Position numbers and translations under genes: made by a program. Of a stretch of DNA of 64,000 bases, positions 15,457-24,713 are shown one piece after another (position 1 is the stretch's first letter; the number at the start of each line of letters is the position of its first letter). The stretch lies in NCBI RefSeq assembly GCF_002902965.1, contig NZ_CP026106.1, positions 1 to 64,000 of the forward strand, read 5' to 3'. The stretch comes from Paraburkholderia hospita. Its GTDB lineage: Bacteria > Pseudomonadota > Gammaproteobacteria > Burkholderiales > Burkholderiaceae. The notes under the pieces were generated by a model that had not been told where the DNA came from, did not search any database, and saw only the letters and a program-made list of their open reading frames with translations.

Positions 15457-16742
15457 TGCGAAAGCTGGTTCACGTGATCGGTGCCGGGCTGGCCGGTCTT
15501 GCCGCCGCCGTGCAACTGCAACGGCGCGGCGCGCAGGTCGTGCTGTACGAGGCGGCCGAACAGGCGGGCGGCCGCTGCCGCACGTACTACGACCGCACGC
15601 TGGCCGCGACCGTCGACAGCGGCAATCATCTGGTGCTGTCCGGCCAGCAGGCCACGTTGAACTACGTGCGCGCGATCGGATCCGCCGACGAACTCGTCGG
15701 GCCGACGCAGCCCGAATACCCGTTCGTCGATCTGGCGACGAACCAGCGCTGGACCGTGCGCATGTCGCCGGGACGGCTTCCGGCGTGGATTTTCGAGGCC
15801 GGCGCGCGCGTGCCGGACACGCAATGGACGGATTACCTGTCCGTCGTGCCGCTGCTGCTGGCAAAGCCCGGCCGCACCGTCGCGAAGTCGATGCGCAGCA
15901 ACGGCCCGCTGTGGGACCGCATGCTGGGTCCGCTCCTGCTGGCCTTGACGAACATCGAACCGCGTCAGGCGACGGCCGAACTGGTGGGCGCGGTGTTGCG
16001 CGACACGCTCGCGGCGGGCGGCCCTTCGAGCCGGCCGCTCATCGCGCGCAACGGCCTGGGGTCCGCGTTCGTCGAACCGGCGCTGCGGCTGTTGCAGCAT
16101 GGCGGCGCGGCGATCCGGCTAGGCGCGCGGATCGAGGCGCTGGAGTTTGCCGATAGCCCGGACAGCCGCGTTGCCGCGCTGCGTCTGGACGGCGGGGAAC
16201 GCGTCGAAATCGGCGCGAGCGAAGCCGTCGTGCTGGCCGTGACGCCTGATGTCACGCAGGCGCTGGTGCCCGGCGTGCAGGCGCCGCGCCGCTTTTCGGC
16301 CATCGTGACGGCGAATTTCGCGGTCGAGCCGCCGCTCGGCCATCCGCCGCTGATGGGGCTCGTCAACGCGAGCGCGAGCTGGCTGATTGCGTCGGACGGA
16401 CGCCTGTCGGTGACGGTCTACGACGCGGCGAACCGTGCAGCGAACCTCGCCGACATGCCGCGCGACGAACTCGCGCGCAAGCTATGGGCCGACGTCGCGC
16501 AAGTGACAGGCTTGTCGGCCGATCTGCCACTGAAGTGGCAACTGAGCGTCGAGCCGCGCGCGACCTTCGCCGCGCAACCCGACGACGAGATGCGCCGCCC
16601 GGCCACGCGCACTCGCTGGAACAACCTGATGCTCGCGGGCGACTGGACGGCAACCGGTCTGCCGCCGGGCATCGAAGGCGCGATTCGCTCCGGCCAGAAG
16701 GCCGCGGATACGCTATTGAACGAACCGATGGAACGCCGATGA
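15456..16742 (+). CDS. hpnE: Hydroxysqualene dehydroxylase HpnE (FAD-dependent)
   Basis: 428 residues. The FAD-binding Rossmann motif GAGLAGLAAAVQLQRRG is at about 8-24, followed by the acidic strand end VLYEA. The C-terminal amine-oxidase-type FAD segment LAGDWTATGLPPGIEGAIRSG is typical of the squalene-associated desaturase family. HpnE reduces hydroxysqualene to squalene. I choose the ATG at 15456, which overlaps the hpnD stop by one base (TGATG); a TTG one codon earlier is possible. Its stop overlaps the shc start. Confidence 0.92.
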   Translation: MRKLVHVIGAGLAGLAAAVQLQRRGAQVVLYEAAEQAGGRCRTYYDRTLAATVDSGNHLVLSGQQATLNYVRAIGSADELVGPTQPEYPFVDLATNQRWTVRMSPGRLPAWIFEAGARVPDTQWTDYLSVVPLLLAKPGRTVAKSMRSNGPLWDRMLGPLLLALTNIEPRQATAELVGAVLRDTLAAGGPSSRPLIARNGLGSAFVEPALRLLQHGGAAIRLGARIEALEFADSPDSRVAALRLDGGERVEIGASEAVVLAVTPDVTQALVPGVQAPRRFSAIVTANFAVEPPLGHPPLMGLVNASASWLIASDGRLSVTVYDAANRAANLADMPRDELARKLWADVAQVTGLSADLPLKWQLSVEPRATFAAQPDDEMRRPATRTRWNNLMLAGDWTATGLPPGIEGAIRSGQKAADTLLNEPMERR

Positions 16743-18772
16743 ACGATTTATCCATGACCCAGACGCTGGGCGACACACTGCCTCAAACGCTGATCGACGA
16801 CCACGCTCCCGTGGCCGCCGCGCTGGCGACAGGCGCAGCGCCCGTCGACGCGCTCGACGCTGCCGTCACGCGCGCGACGGACGCCATCCTCGCCGCGCAG
16901 CAGGACGACGGCCACTGGGTCTACGAACTCGAAGCCGACGCGACGATTCCTGCCGAATACGTGCTGCTCGTCCATTACCTGGGCGAAACGCCCAACGTCG
17001 AGCTGGAACAGAAGATCGCGCGCTACCTGCGCCGCATCCAGCTGCCCGGCGGCGGCTGGCCGCTCTTCACCGACGGCGCAATGGACGTCAGCGCGAGCGT
17101 GAAGGCGTACTTCGCGCTGAAGATGATCGGCGATTCCGTCGACGCCGAGCACATGGTCCGCGCGCGCGAGGCGATTCTCGCGAATGGCGGCGCGGAAGCG
17201 GCGAACGTGTTCACGCGCATCCTGCTCGCGCTATTCGGCGTCGTGACGTGGTACGCCGTGCCGATGATGCCCGTCGAAATCATGCTGTTGCCCAAGTGGT
17301 TCCCCTTCCACCTGTCGAAGGTGTCGTACTGGGCGCGCACCGTGATCGTCCCGCTGCTCGTGCTGAACGCGAAGCGGCCGGTCGCGCGCAATCCGCTTGG
17401 CGTGCGCATCGACGAGCTGTTCCGCGGCGCGCCCGTCACGACGGGCCTGCTGCCGCGCTCGGGCCACCAGAGCAAGAGCTGGTTCGCGTTCTTCCGCGCT
17501 GTCGACGGCGTGCTGCGTGTGACGGACGGCCTGTTCCCGAAGCGCTCGCGCGAACGCGCGATCAAGGCGGCCGTCGATTTCGTCGATGAGCGCCTGAACG
17601 GCGAAGACGGTCTCGGCGCAATTTTCCCGGCGATGGCGAACTCCGTGATGATGTACGACGTACTCGGCTACCCCGCCGATCACCCGAAGCGCGCGATCGC
17701 CCGCCAGTCGATCGACAAGCTGCTCGTCATCCACGAAGACGAAGCGTATTGCCAGCCGTGCCTGTCGCCTGTCTGGGATACCTCGCTCGCGGCGCATGCG
17801 CTGCTCGAAACGGGCGACACGCGCGCCGAGGAAGCCGCCGAGCGCGGCCTCGCATGGCTGCGTCCGCTGCAGATTCTCGATGTGCGCGGCGACTGGATTT
17901 CGCGCCGTCCCGACGTGCGTCCGGGCGGCTGGGCGTTCCAGTACAACAACGCGCATTACCCCGACGTCGACGATACGGCCGTGGTTGCGCTGGCGATGCA
18001 TCGCTCGGCGGCGCTGACGCAATCGGACGTCGACGCCAACGCGATTGCGCGCGCCCGCGAATGGGTGGTCGGCATGCAGAGCAGCGACGGCGGCTGGGGC
18101 GCGTTCGAGCCGGAAAACACGCAGTACTACCTGAACAACATTCCGTTCTCCGATCACGGCGCCTTGCTCGATCCGCCGACCGCCGACGTGTCCGGCCGCT
18201 GCCTGTCGATGCTCGCGCAACTCGGCGAAATGCCCGCGACGAGCGAGCCGGCGCGCCGAGCCTACGACTATCTGCTGAAAGAGCAGGAAGACGACGGCAG
18301 CTGGTACGGCCGCTGGGGCATGAACTACATCTACGGCACGTGGACGGCGCTGTGCGCGCTGAACGCGGCGGGCATCTCGCATGACGACGCGCGCATCAAG
18401 CGCGCCGCGCAGTGGCTCGTGTCGATCCAGAACGCCGACGGCGGCTGGGGCGAAGACGGCACCAGCTACAAGCTCGACTATCACGGCTACGAAAAGGCGG
18501 CGAGCATTCCGTCGCAGGCGGCATGGGCGCTGCTCGGGCTGATGGCGGTCGGCTATGTTGACCATCCCGCCGTCGCGCGCGGCATCGAATACCTGAAGAG
18601 CGAGCAGCGCGATCACGGCCTGTGGGACGAAACCCGCTTCTCGGCAACGGGCTTCCCGCGCGTGTTCTATCTGCGCTATCACGGGTATCGCAAGTTCTTC
18701 CCGCTGTGGGCGCTTGCGCGCTATCGCAACCTGACGCGCGCGGGTCAGAAGCGCGTCGCCTTCGGCTTGTGA
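16739..18772 (+). CDS. shc: Squalene-hopene cyclase
   Basis: 677 residues, the normal length for class II triterpene cyclases. The catalytic acid motif DVDD is at 409-412. Several QW repeats are visible (for example QQDDGHWVYE, QSSDGGWGAFEPE, QNADGGWGED). A hydrophobic segment near 160-190 fits monotopic membrane binding. The enzyme cyclises squalene to hopene/diplopterol in the inner membrane. The ATG overlaps the hpnE stop (ATGA). A frame extending further upstream lies inside hpnE and is rejected. Confidence 0.97.
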   Translation: MNDLSMTQTLGDTLPQTLIDDHAPVAAALATGAAPVDALDAAVTRATDAILAAQQDDGHWVYELEADATIPAEYVLLVHYLGETPNVELEQKIARYLRRIQLPGGGWPLFTDGAMDVSASVKAYFALKMIGDSVDAEHMVRAREAILANGGAEAANVFTRILLALFGVVTWYAVPMMPVEIMLLPKWFPFHLSKVSYWARTVIVPLLVLNAKRPVARNPLGVRIDELFRGAPVTTGLLPRSGHQSKSWFAFFRAVDGVLRVTDGLFPKRSRERAIKAAVDFVDERLNGEDGLGAIFPAMANSVMMYDVLGYPADHPKRAIARQSIDKLLVIHEDEAYCQPCLSPVWDTSLAAHALLETGDTRAEEAAERGLAWLRPLQILDVRGDWISRRPDVRPGGWAFQYNNAHYPDVDDTAVVALAMHRSAALTQSDVDANAIARAREWVVGMQSSDGGWGAFEPENTQYYLNNIPFSDHGALLDPPTADVSGRCLSMLAQLGEMPATSEPARRAYDYLLKEQEDDGSWYGRWGMNYIYGTWTALCALNAAGISHDDARIKRAAQWLVSIQNADGGWGEDGTSYKLDYHGYEKAASIPSQAAWALLGLMAVGYVDHPAVARGIEYLKSEQRDHGLWDETRFSATGFPRVFYLRYHGYRKFFPLWALARYRNLTRAGQKRVAFGL

Positions 18773-19485
18773 TGGCAGCCCGGCCTGATCTGATGAACGC
18801 CAAGCAGCCCATCATCGCCGTGACGGGCATGGCGTTCGAAGCGCGTATCGCGCGTGGCAAGGGCGTCGAAGCGGTGTACGCGGCGCGCGCCGATCTGCTC
18901 GAGCGCGCGCTGAACGAGGCGATCGCGCGCGGTTGCGCGGGCATCATCAGCTTCGGGACGGCAGGCGGACTGGCGCCCGATCTGGCGCCCGGCACCTTGA
19001 TCGTCGCGAGCAGCGTGCATAGCCCGCTTGGCGTCGTCGAGACCGATCAGCGCTGGGCGGGACGCATCGCCACCGCGCTCGGCGCGGCGCCGCTGGCGTC
19101 GAAGCTGAGGCGCGGGCCGATCGCGGGCGTGACCGCGCCGCTCGTCGGCGCTGCCGACAAGGCGGCGCTGCACGCATCGACGGGTGCGCTCGCCGTCGAC
19201 ATGGAATCTCACCTTGCGGGCGCGATCGCCGAGGCGAACGGCCTGCCGTTCGTTGTCTGCCGGGCGATCGTCGATCCGGCGTGGCGCACGCTGCCGTCCG
19301 CCGCGACGGCCGGTCTGCGCGACGACGGCACGACGGCCATCGGCCCCATCCTGCGCGAACTGGCGCGCCAGCCGTCCCAACTCGGCGGACTGCTGCAAGT
19401 CGCCGCTGACGCGCGCGCGGCGCGCGCTTCCCTCGTCGCTGCGCGTCAGGTACTGGAGCGCTCGGGCGCGCTCCTCTGCATTTAA
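18772..19485 (+). CDS. hpnG: Adenosylhopane nucleosidase/phosphorylase HpnG
   Basis: 237-residue nucleoside-phosphorylase fold. Visible motifs are a glycine-rich segment GIISFGTAGGLAPDLAPG and the purine-phosphorylase-like VDMESHLAGAIAEANGLPF. HpnG removes adenine from adenosylhopane, the product of HpnH, giving the ribosyl intermediate of bacteriohopanetetrol. It starts at an ATG that shares one base with the shc stop, making it the fourth overlapping gene of the operon. A later ATG (residue 8) is also possible. Confidence 0.9.
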   Translation: MAARPDLMNAKQPIIAVTGMAFEARIARGKGVEAVYAARADLLERALNEAIARGCAGIISFGTAGGLAPDLAPGTLIVASSVHSPLGVVETDQRWAGRIATALGAAPLASKLRRGPIAGVTAPLVGAADKAALHASTGALAVDMESHLAGAIAEANGLPFVVCRAIVDPAWRTLPSAATAGLRDDGTTAIGPILRELARQPSQLGGLLQVAADARAARASLVAARQVLERSGALLCI

Positions 19486-19535
19486 GCCGGGCGCGCCGGC
19501 AACGCGGATAGCGAAATAGTGTGTTGGTCTTGAGA

Positions 19536-19586
19536 ACCTAGGGAAAACCCTTATCTCTGCTATAGTGATAGGTGTTAACCCTAGGT
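19536..19586. repeat. Separated inverted repeat ACCTAGGG...CCCTAGGT upstream of the thioesterase gene
   Basis: Two 8-bp arms (19536-19543 and 19579-19586) are perfect reverse complements 35 bp apart. A TATAGT hexamer (19561-19566) lies between them, so they may flank a promoter for the downstream thioesterase, or fold as a long hairpin after hpnG. Confidence 0.45.
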
Positions 19587-19630
19587 CGCGCGAAGAAGCG
19601 CGACTGCGCTATTTCCAAAGAGGGACCGCA

Positions 19631-20113
19631 ATGAATTTCCACACACGCAAATGGGTCAAGCCCGAAGATCTGAACCCCAACGGCACGCTGTTCGGTGGCA
19701 GCCTGCTGCGCTGGATCGATGAAGAAGCCGCCATCTACGCAATCTGTCAGCTCGACAACCAGCGCGTCGTGACCAAGTTCATGTCGGAGATCAACTTCGT
19801 CAGCTCGGCGCGTCAGGGCGACATCATCGAACTGGGCATGAAGGCAACCCACTTCGGCACGACGTCGGTCACGCTGCGCGCGGAAGTGCGCAACAAGATC
19901 ACACGCAAGAGCATTCTGACGGTCGAAAAGATGGTGTTCGTGAATCTGGACGCGAACGGCAATCCGGCGCCGCACGGCCGCACGAAGATCCGGTATTCGG
20001 ATGAAGCGTTCGAGCGATACAGCGAGAGCCTGCGCGCCATGCAGCAGCAGCCAGCCGTGCTGGCTTCGGAAAGCACGGAAGACGTCGATCAGGAAGCGGA
20101 CACAGCGCATTAA
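19631..20113 (+). CDS. Acyl-CoA thioesterase, hotdog fold (YciA-like)
   Basis: 160 residues. The hotdog core includes NPNGTLFGGSLLRWIDEEAA, the helix with the catalytic acidic residue, and the strand VVTKFMSEINFVSSARQGD, typical of YciA/cytosolic acyl-CoA hydrolases. The enzyme would hydrolyse acyl-CoA to free acid and CoA. AGAGGG precedes the ATG at 19631. It sits between hopanoid synthesis and transport genes but has its own upstream region and a strong terminator, so a hopanoid role is not shown. Confidence 0.88.
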   Translation: MNFHTRKWVKPEDLNPNGTLFGGSLLRWIDEEAAIYAICQLDNQRVVTKFMSEINFVSSARQGDIIELGMKATHFGTTSVTLRAEVRNKITRKSILTVEKMVFVNLDANGNPAPHGRTKIRYSDEAFERYSESLRAMQQQPAVLASESTEDVDQEADTAH

Positions 20114-20162
20114 CGCATCGCGGGCGACGGCCTCAGCGGCCCTGAAAAGCCCCCGGAAAGAC

Positions 20163-20203
20163 AAAGCCCCGGCTGGTCGGATGACCAAGCCGGGGCTTTT
20201 GCT
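20163..20203. terminator. Strong bidirectional terminator between the thioesterase gene and mlaA
   Basis: Long inverted repeat: AAAGCCCCGGCT at 20163-20174 pairs with AGCCGGGGCTTT at 20188-20199, with further pairing inside. It ends in TTTTGC on the plus strand and has an A-rich start that gives a U-run on the minus strand. Confidence 0.85.
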
Positions 20204-20224
20204 TTGTGCACCGGTAAGGACGCT

Positions 20225-21190
20225 TTACTGCGAAGCGGGAGCGGGCGTTCCCGTGGCAGGCGCACCCGAAGGTGCGGCTCCCTCACCTGGATCTTCGTAC
20301 TTCGGCGCGCTGTCGTCGTTGGTCGGCGCGCGCTTCGCGCCGCCCGCGCCCGACGCGCCATCCGCCGGAGCGGCCTGGCCCGGATCCGCGGAGTTCGGTA
20401 ATCCAAGCGGCGCCGCGCCCGGCACGGTGGTCGGCGCAGTGCCCGAAGCACCCGAAGGCGCCTGCGCGCCCGAATCGTCGTCATCGCCGTAGTCCGGCAG
20501 CGCCGACGCCGGCGCGTTCGCGCCGCGCAGCAACGACTTGCGCTGCTGCGTATAGGCGTCGCGTACGAACGAGTACTTGTCGAGGGCAGCCTGTTCGAGC
20601 AGCGTCGTTGCGCCGAGCAGGTCGGAACGCACGCTCATGAACTGCACGAAGTACAGCGGATACTTGTACTCCGGGCCCATGTAGGAAATCGGATTCGCGC
20701 GGAAATCGACCAGATAGCCAACGCCGTCGCGGAACGAACTCGGGCCGAACAGCGGCAGCACCAGATACGGACCCGACGGCACGCCCCAGCGGCCGAGCGT
20801 CAGGCCAAAGTCCTCCTTGTGCTTCGGCAGGCCGGCGGGCGTCGCGAAGTCGATCAGGCCGCCGAGACCGAACGTCGAGTTCATGGCGAAGCGCATCAGG
20901 CTTTCGGTTGCGTCCTTGATGTGCAGCTGAAGCAGGCTGTTCGCGAAGTTGTCGAGATCGCCGAGGTTCGAGAAGAAGTTGCTGATCGCCTGACGCAGCG
21001 GCTGCGGCGTGACCTTCTGATAGCCCTTCGCAATCGGCACGGCGACCGTGCGGTCGAGCGCGTCGTTGAAATTGAAAATCGCGCGGTTCATCGGCTCGAG
21101 CGGATCCCCGGGCTTCCGGTCGGGTCCCGTTGCACACCCCGTTGCAAGACTCGCGGCGGCCAATGCCAGCGCGGCTGTTCGCATCTTCAT
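20225..21190 (-). CDS. mlaA: MlaA/VacJ-family outer-membrane lipoprotein
   Basis: 321 residues. The lipoprotein signal ends at LATGC (Cys19). The MlaA domain (about 28-235) starts with the characteristic DPLEPMNRAIFNFNDALDR and holds the FGLGGLIDFATPAGL segment. The last 80 residues are a Pro/Ala/Asp-rich tail. MlaA forms an outer-membrane channel that removes or passes lipids in the outer leaflet. It lies 10 bp downstream of hpnN on the same strand, so it probably works with the HpnN/HpnM hopanoid system rather than a classical Mla complex. No mlaBDEF is nearby. Confidence 0.93.
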   Translation of the reverse strand: MKMRTAALALAAASLATGCATGPDRKPGDPLEPMNRAIFNFNDALDRTVAVPIAKGYQKVTPQPLRQAISNFFSNLGDLDNFANSLLQLHIKDATESLMRFAMNSTFGLGGLIDFATPAGLPKHKEDFGLTLGRWGVPSGPYLVLPLFGPSSFRDGVGYLVDFRANPISYMGPEYKYPLYFVQFMSVRSDLLGATTLLEQAALDKYSFVRDAYTQQRKSLLRGANAPASALPDYGDDDDSGAQAPSGASGTAPTTVPGAAPLGLPNSADPGQAAPADGASGAGGAKRAPTNDDSAPKYEDPGEGAAPSGAPATGTPAPASQ

Positions 21191-21200
21191 GCGGCTATCC

Positions 21201-23813
21201 TTAATGTTTCTTCGATGCGCGTCGAACGCGCGGTTTGCCCATCAATACCGGTTGAAATACCACAGCGCCAATCAGCGTGCAGACGAGGGACAGCGCCAGC
21301 AGACGCCCCATGCTCGACGTGCCCGGATGATGCGACAGCCACAGGCTGCCGAACGCCGTAGCGGTGGTCGCCGCGCTGAACAGCACGGCGTGTGTGAGGC
21401 TGGATTGCAGTAGGCCCGTTTGCCCTCTGCGCCACGCCATCACAAAGTAGATCTTGAACGCGACGCCCACGCCGAGCATCAGCGGCAAGGCGATGATATT
21501 CGCGAAATTAAGCGGCATGTTGAAGACGACGCACAACTCCAGCGTGACGACGGCCGACACCAGCAACGGCACGAGCGTGCGCAGCACGTCGCCGAACCGG
21601 CGCAGCGTGAGCCAGAGCAGGGCGCTGATCGACAGGATGGCCCACGCGCCCGCCTGCACGAACGACTTGATGATCACGTTCGCCGAATGGAGGATCGAGA
21701 TCGGCCCGCCGATCGCGCCCGGTTCCGCTGCCTTCACGGCTCGCGCGAAGTTGCGCAGCATCACGTCGTCACCGGGATCGGTGCCGGGCGGCACTTTCGG
21801 CGAAATCTCGACGAGCGCCTGACCTGTCTTCGATACCCAGCTGTCGGCGATGTCCTTCGGGACGTTTTCGCGGGTGATTTCCGACGGTTGCAGCAAGGTT
21901 GCCAGCTGCTTCAGCGAAATCTTCAGCGGGACCGACATCGCGCGCTCGGCGCGGTCGCGCGTCGAGACGTCCGCGCTCGCGAGCTTGGCCAGCGTGTCGG
22001 ACAAGTGTTTGGCTTCCGCCGCGCCGGGGCCGGGGTGGTCGTCGGCGGCGAGCGACAGCTGGGCCGACGTGCGCTTCAGTGCGGCGACGCGCACGGCGTC
22101 GGTGGCGGGCGGCGCGGGCGTCTGCGTGAGCGCGGGCAGCAGTTGCTGCGCCGCGGCGGCAATCAGCGCGAGCTTTTGCGGCTGGTCGGTGGGAATGAAC
22201 GTGGAGAGCGTCGTCGTGCGGCCCACTTCTGGCAGCTTCGACAGCCGCGCTGCGATTCTGTCCGCATCCGCCAGCGACGGCGCTAGCGCCCGCACGTTGT
22301 TGACGGCCACCTCGGGCGCGTCGTTCAACGAGATCAGCGTCGCCATCGACTCCGTATTCGGGTCCTTCAGATGCAGCGGATTGAAGTCGAAGCGCAGATG
22401 CAACAACAACGGCGACGCGCCGATGATCAGCACCGCCGTCGCGATCAGCACAGGCGTGCGGTTGCGGTCGAGGAAGTCGTCGACGGGGGCGAGGAACGTG
22501 AAACCCGGCGATTCGGCTTCGCCCGCCGGATTGAAGACCTTGATGAGCGCGGGCAGCAGCGTCATGTTGGTCAGATACGCGACGAACATGCCGACGCCCG
22601 CGATCTTGCCCAGCTCCGAGACGCCGCGATACGCGGTCGGCAGGAACGAGAAGAAGCTCTCGGCGACGGCCACGGCGGCGAGCGTCAACGGCACACCGAT
22701 GCTGTATGCCGTATGGATCAGCGCGGCGGCGAGCCGGTCGTCGCGATTGCGTTCTTCGCGGTACTTCACGCCGAACTGCACGCCGAAGTCGACGCCAAGC
22801 CCGACGAACAGCACCATGAACGCGACGGAAATCATGTTCAGTGCATCGACCAACATCAGGCCGAGCGCCGCCGTAATCACGAGGCCGACGAACAGCGTGA
22901 TGAACACGGCGATGATCAGCCGCCCCGAGCGCAGCGCGAGCCACAGAATGCCGAGCACGACGAAGAACGTGATGATGCCGTTGATCTCCGCGCCGTCCTG
23001 CACCGAGGCGAATTCATCGTCCGCGAGCGGCTGTTCGCCCGTCAGACGGATGCGCGCGCCATATTGCGAGTCGAGATCGAGCGATGCCGCCGTCTTGCGA
23101 ACCTCTTCCGACGCCCGTGCGCCCGCCTGCAGCGCCGCATAGTCCAGCTTCGGCTGCACGACGACGAACGCGCGCGCCGGCACCTTTGCGGCATCCTTGT
23201 CGACGAGCGCGCGCCACGAGAAGACGGCGGGCTCGTTGGCCAGCACATGATCGATCACGGTTGCGCTGCGCGACAGCAGGTTGCTCATGTCGCCGAGCTT
23301 TACCTGGCCGATCTGCAGCGGCAGCAGCAGCGTCGTGTTCAGCGTGCCGGCGAGGCCCGTCAGACTCGGATCATGCGCGAGCGAGTTGATGAGCGGGCGC
23401 GCCTTGGCCAGTTGCGAGGTGGTGGATTGCACGTCGGCCAGCGACGGGAACAGCAAGCCTTCCTTTTCGAAGAACGGCCCGCTGCCCGGCTGCATGACGG
23501 AACTGAATTCCTTCGTGTTCTTTTGCAGTTCAGTGGCCAGCGTGTTCGCGGCGGCATCCGCGTATTCGGGCGCGCCGGCCTCGACGACCACCAGCAAGGT
23601 CTGCCCGCGATCGGGGAAGGCCTTGTCGATTTGCTGTTCGAGCGCTGTCCATTTCGCATCGTTTTCGACGAGACGACTGATGTCGGTATTGATCTTGAAG
23701 TGATGAACGACGTAAACGGCGCTCAGCACGGCGAGCACGAGCGACAGCCCGATGACCTGCAGCGGACGGCGCACCGACCAGACAACGAGACGAACGATAG
23801 ATGACTTCAGCAT
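21201..23813 (-). CDS. hpnN: Hopanoid transporter HpnN (RND/MMPL family)
   Basis: 870 residues. A first membrane helix (about 15-35) is followed by a large periplasmic loop, then a block of five to six helices (about 270-440) including the sterol-sensing-like [21 protein letters not shown] second periplasmic loop and a C-terminal helix block follow. HpnN moves hopanoids from inner to outer membrane. I use the ATG at 23813 ([10 protein letters not shown]); a GTG at 23861 adds 16 residues but lies at the predicted transcription start given TATACT at 23863-23868. It heads an operon with mlaA. Confidence 0.92.
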   Translation of the reverse strand: MLKSSIVRLVVWSVRRPLQVIGLSLVLAVLSAVYVVHHFKINTDISRLVENDAKWTALEQQIDKAFPDRGQTLLVVVEAGAPEYADAAANTLATELQKNTKEFSSVMQPGSGPFFEKEGLLFPSLADVQSTTSQLAKARPLINSLAHDPSLTGLAGTLNTTLLLPLQIGQVKLGDMSNLLSRSATVIDHVLANEPAVFSWRALVDKDAAKVPARAFVVVQPKLDYAALQAGARASEEVRKTAASLDLDSQYGARIRLTGEQPLADDEFASVQDGAEINGIITFFVVLGILWLALRSGRLIIAVFITLFVGLVITAALGLMLVDALNMISVAFMVLFVGLGVDFGVQFGVKYREERNRDDRLAAALIHTAYSIGVPLTLAAVAVAESFFSFLPTAYRGVSELGKIAGVGMFVAYLTNMTLLPALIKVFNPAGEAESPGFTFLAPVDDFLDRNRTPVLIATAVLIIGASPLLLHLRFDFNPLHLKDPNTESMATLISLNDAPEVAVNNVRALAPSLADADRIAARLSKLPEVGRTTTLSTFIPTDQPQKLALIAAAAQQLLPALTQTPAPPATDAVRVAALKRTSAQLSLAADDHPGPGAAEAKHLSDTLAKLASADVSTRDRAERAMSVPLKISLKQLATLLQPSEITRENVPKDIADSWVSKTGQALVEISPKVPPGTDPGDDVMLRNFARAVKAAEPGAIGGPISILHSANVIIKSFVQAGAWAILSISALLWLTLRRFGDVLRTLVPLLVSAVVTLELCVVFNMPLNFANIIALPLMLGVGVAFKIYFVMAWRRGQTGLLQSSLTHAVLFSAATTATAFGSLWLSHHPGTSSMGRLLALSLVCTLIGAVVFQPVLMGKPRVRRASKKH

Positions 23814-23862
23814 GTACGCGAGCGGGGCCTTGTCACGATTGGCGTTATTGGTAAAGGGCACA

Positions 23863-23938
23863 AGTATACCGACGCTGCCGCTGCACGGTCGCGTTAGTGA
23901 ACCCTGTGCAGCCTGTCAAAGTCTTAAGTCTGTATACT
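23863..23938. promoter_or_regulatory. Candidate divergent -10 elements for hpnN and hpnM
   Basis: TATACT occurs on the minus strand at 23868-23863 (toward hpnN) and on the plus strand at 23933-23938 (toward hpnM). Both hexamers are good -10 matches, but neither has a convincing -35. The spacing suits a shared regulatory region. Confidence 0.4.
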
Positions 23939-24004
23939 GGCCCGTAATCGCGCCGGATGCGGCCTGTCCCGCGCGGGTTCATTCTTAACTGTCCCGATGA
24001 GCGT

Positions 24005-24610
24005 ATGAAACGTTATCTCTCTGCTTTTCTGGCAGCCGCCGTGGTGTCCACCGCGGCTTTCGCACAAAGCGCGCCTGATGCGATCGTGAAGAGCGCAGTC
24101 GAAGGCACGGTCAATGCGATGAAGGCCGACCCACAGGCGCGCGGCGGCGACATGAAGAAGATCACGCAGGTGGTCGAGTCGCACTTCGTGCCCGCCACGA
24201 ACTTCCAGCGCACGACGCGTATCGCCGTCGGTAAGGCCTGGGCCACGGCCACGCCGGAGCAGCAAAAACAACTGTATGAGCAATTCACGAAGCTGCTCGT
24301 CGGCACCTATGCGGCATCGCTGTCGCAACTGCGCGATCAGGACGTGAAGTTCAAATTCGCGCCGTCCACCGCATCCGCCGACGCGAAAGACACCGTCGTC
24401 CAGTCGCACGTGCTGAGCAACGGCGGCGACGACTCAATCGACTATCGTCTGGAAAAGACGGCGAACGGCTGGAAGATTTACGACATCAACATGATGGGCG
24501 CGTGGCTGATCCAGGTGTATCAGACGCAGTTTCAGGATCAGCTGAACAAGGGCGGCGTGGACGGTTTGATCAAGTTCCTCACCGAGCACAACGCACGCAG
24601 CGCGGGCTGA
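24005..24610 (+). CDS. hpnM: HpnM/MlaC-family periplasmic lipid-binding protein
   Basis: 201 residues with a Sec signal (MKRYLSAFLAAAVVSTAAFA). The mature part is a Ttg2D/MlaC domain with the segments HFVPATNFQRTTRIAVGKAW and GWKIYDINMMGAWLIQVYQ. The family carries lipids across the periplasm. It is divergent from hpnN in the hopanoid cluster, so the HpnM name fits best; a plain MlaC is the alternative. An in-frame extension to 23957 lacks support and would mask the signal peptide. Confidence 0.9.
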   Translation: MKRYLSAFLAAAVVSTAAFAQSAPDAIVKSAVEGTVNAMKADPQARGGDMKKITQVVESHFVPATNFQRTTRIAVGKAWATATPEQQKQLYEQFTKLLVGTYAASLSQLRDQDVKFKFAPSTASADAKDTVVQSHVLSNGGDDSIDYRLEKTANGWKIYDINMMGAWLIQVYQTQFQDQLNKGGVDGLIKFLTEHNARSAG

Positions 24611-24659
24611 TCGTCAACGCCGGGCATCGCCGCCTTGTAAGCGGCGGCCCACAAAACAA

Positions 24660-24694
24660 AAGAGCGCAACGGCAAAACCGTTGCGCTCTTTTTT
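24660..24694. terminator. Bidirectional terminator between hpnM and hpnH
   Basis: 13-bp stem AAGAGCGCAACGG / CCGTTGCGCTCTT with a CAAAA loop and a run of six T on the plus strand. On the minus strand it is followed by TTTTGTTTTGT, so it serves convergent hpnM and hpnH. Confidence 0.92.
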
Positions 24695-24713
24695 CATGCG
24701 GCGTTGATGCGTC

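Noticed and set aside
22371..23804. 477-residue plus-strand frame opposite hpnN
   Set aside because: Antisense shadow caused by GC3 bias; Arg/Glu/Gln-rich with no family resemblance, while hpnN has clear RND features.
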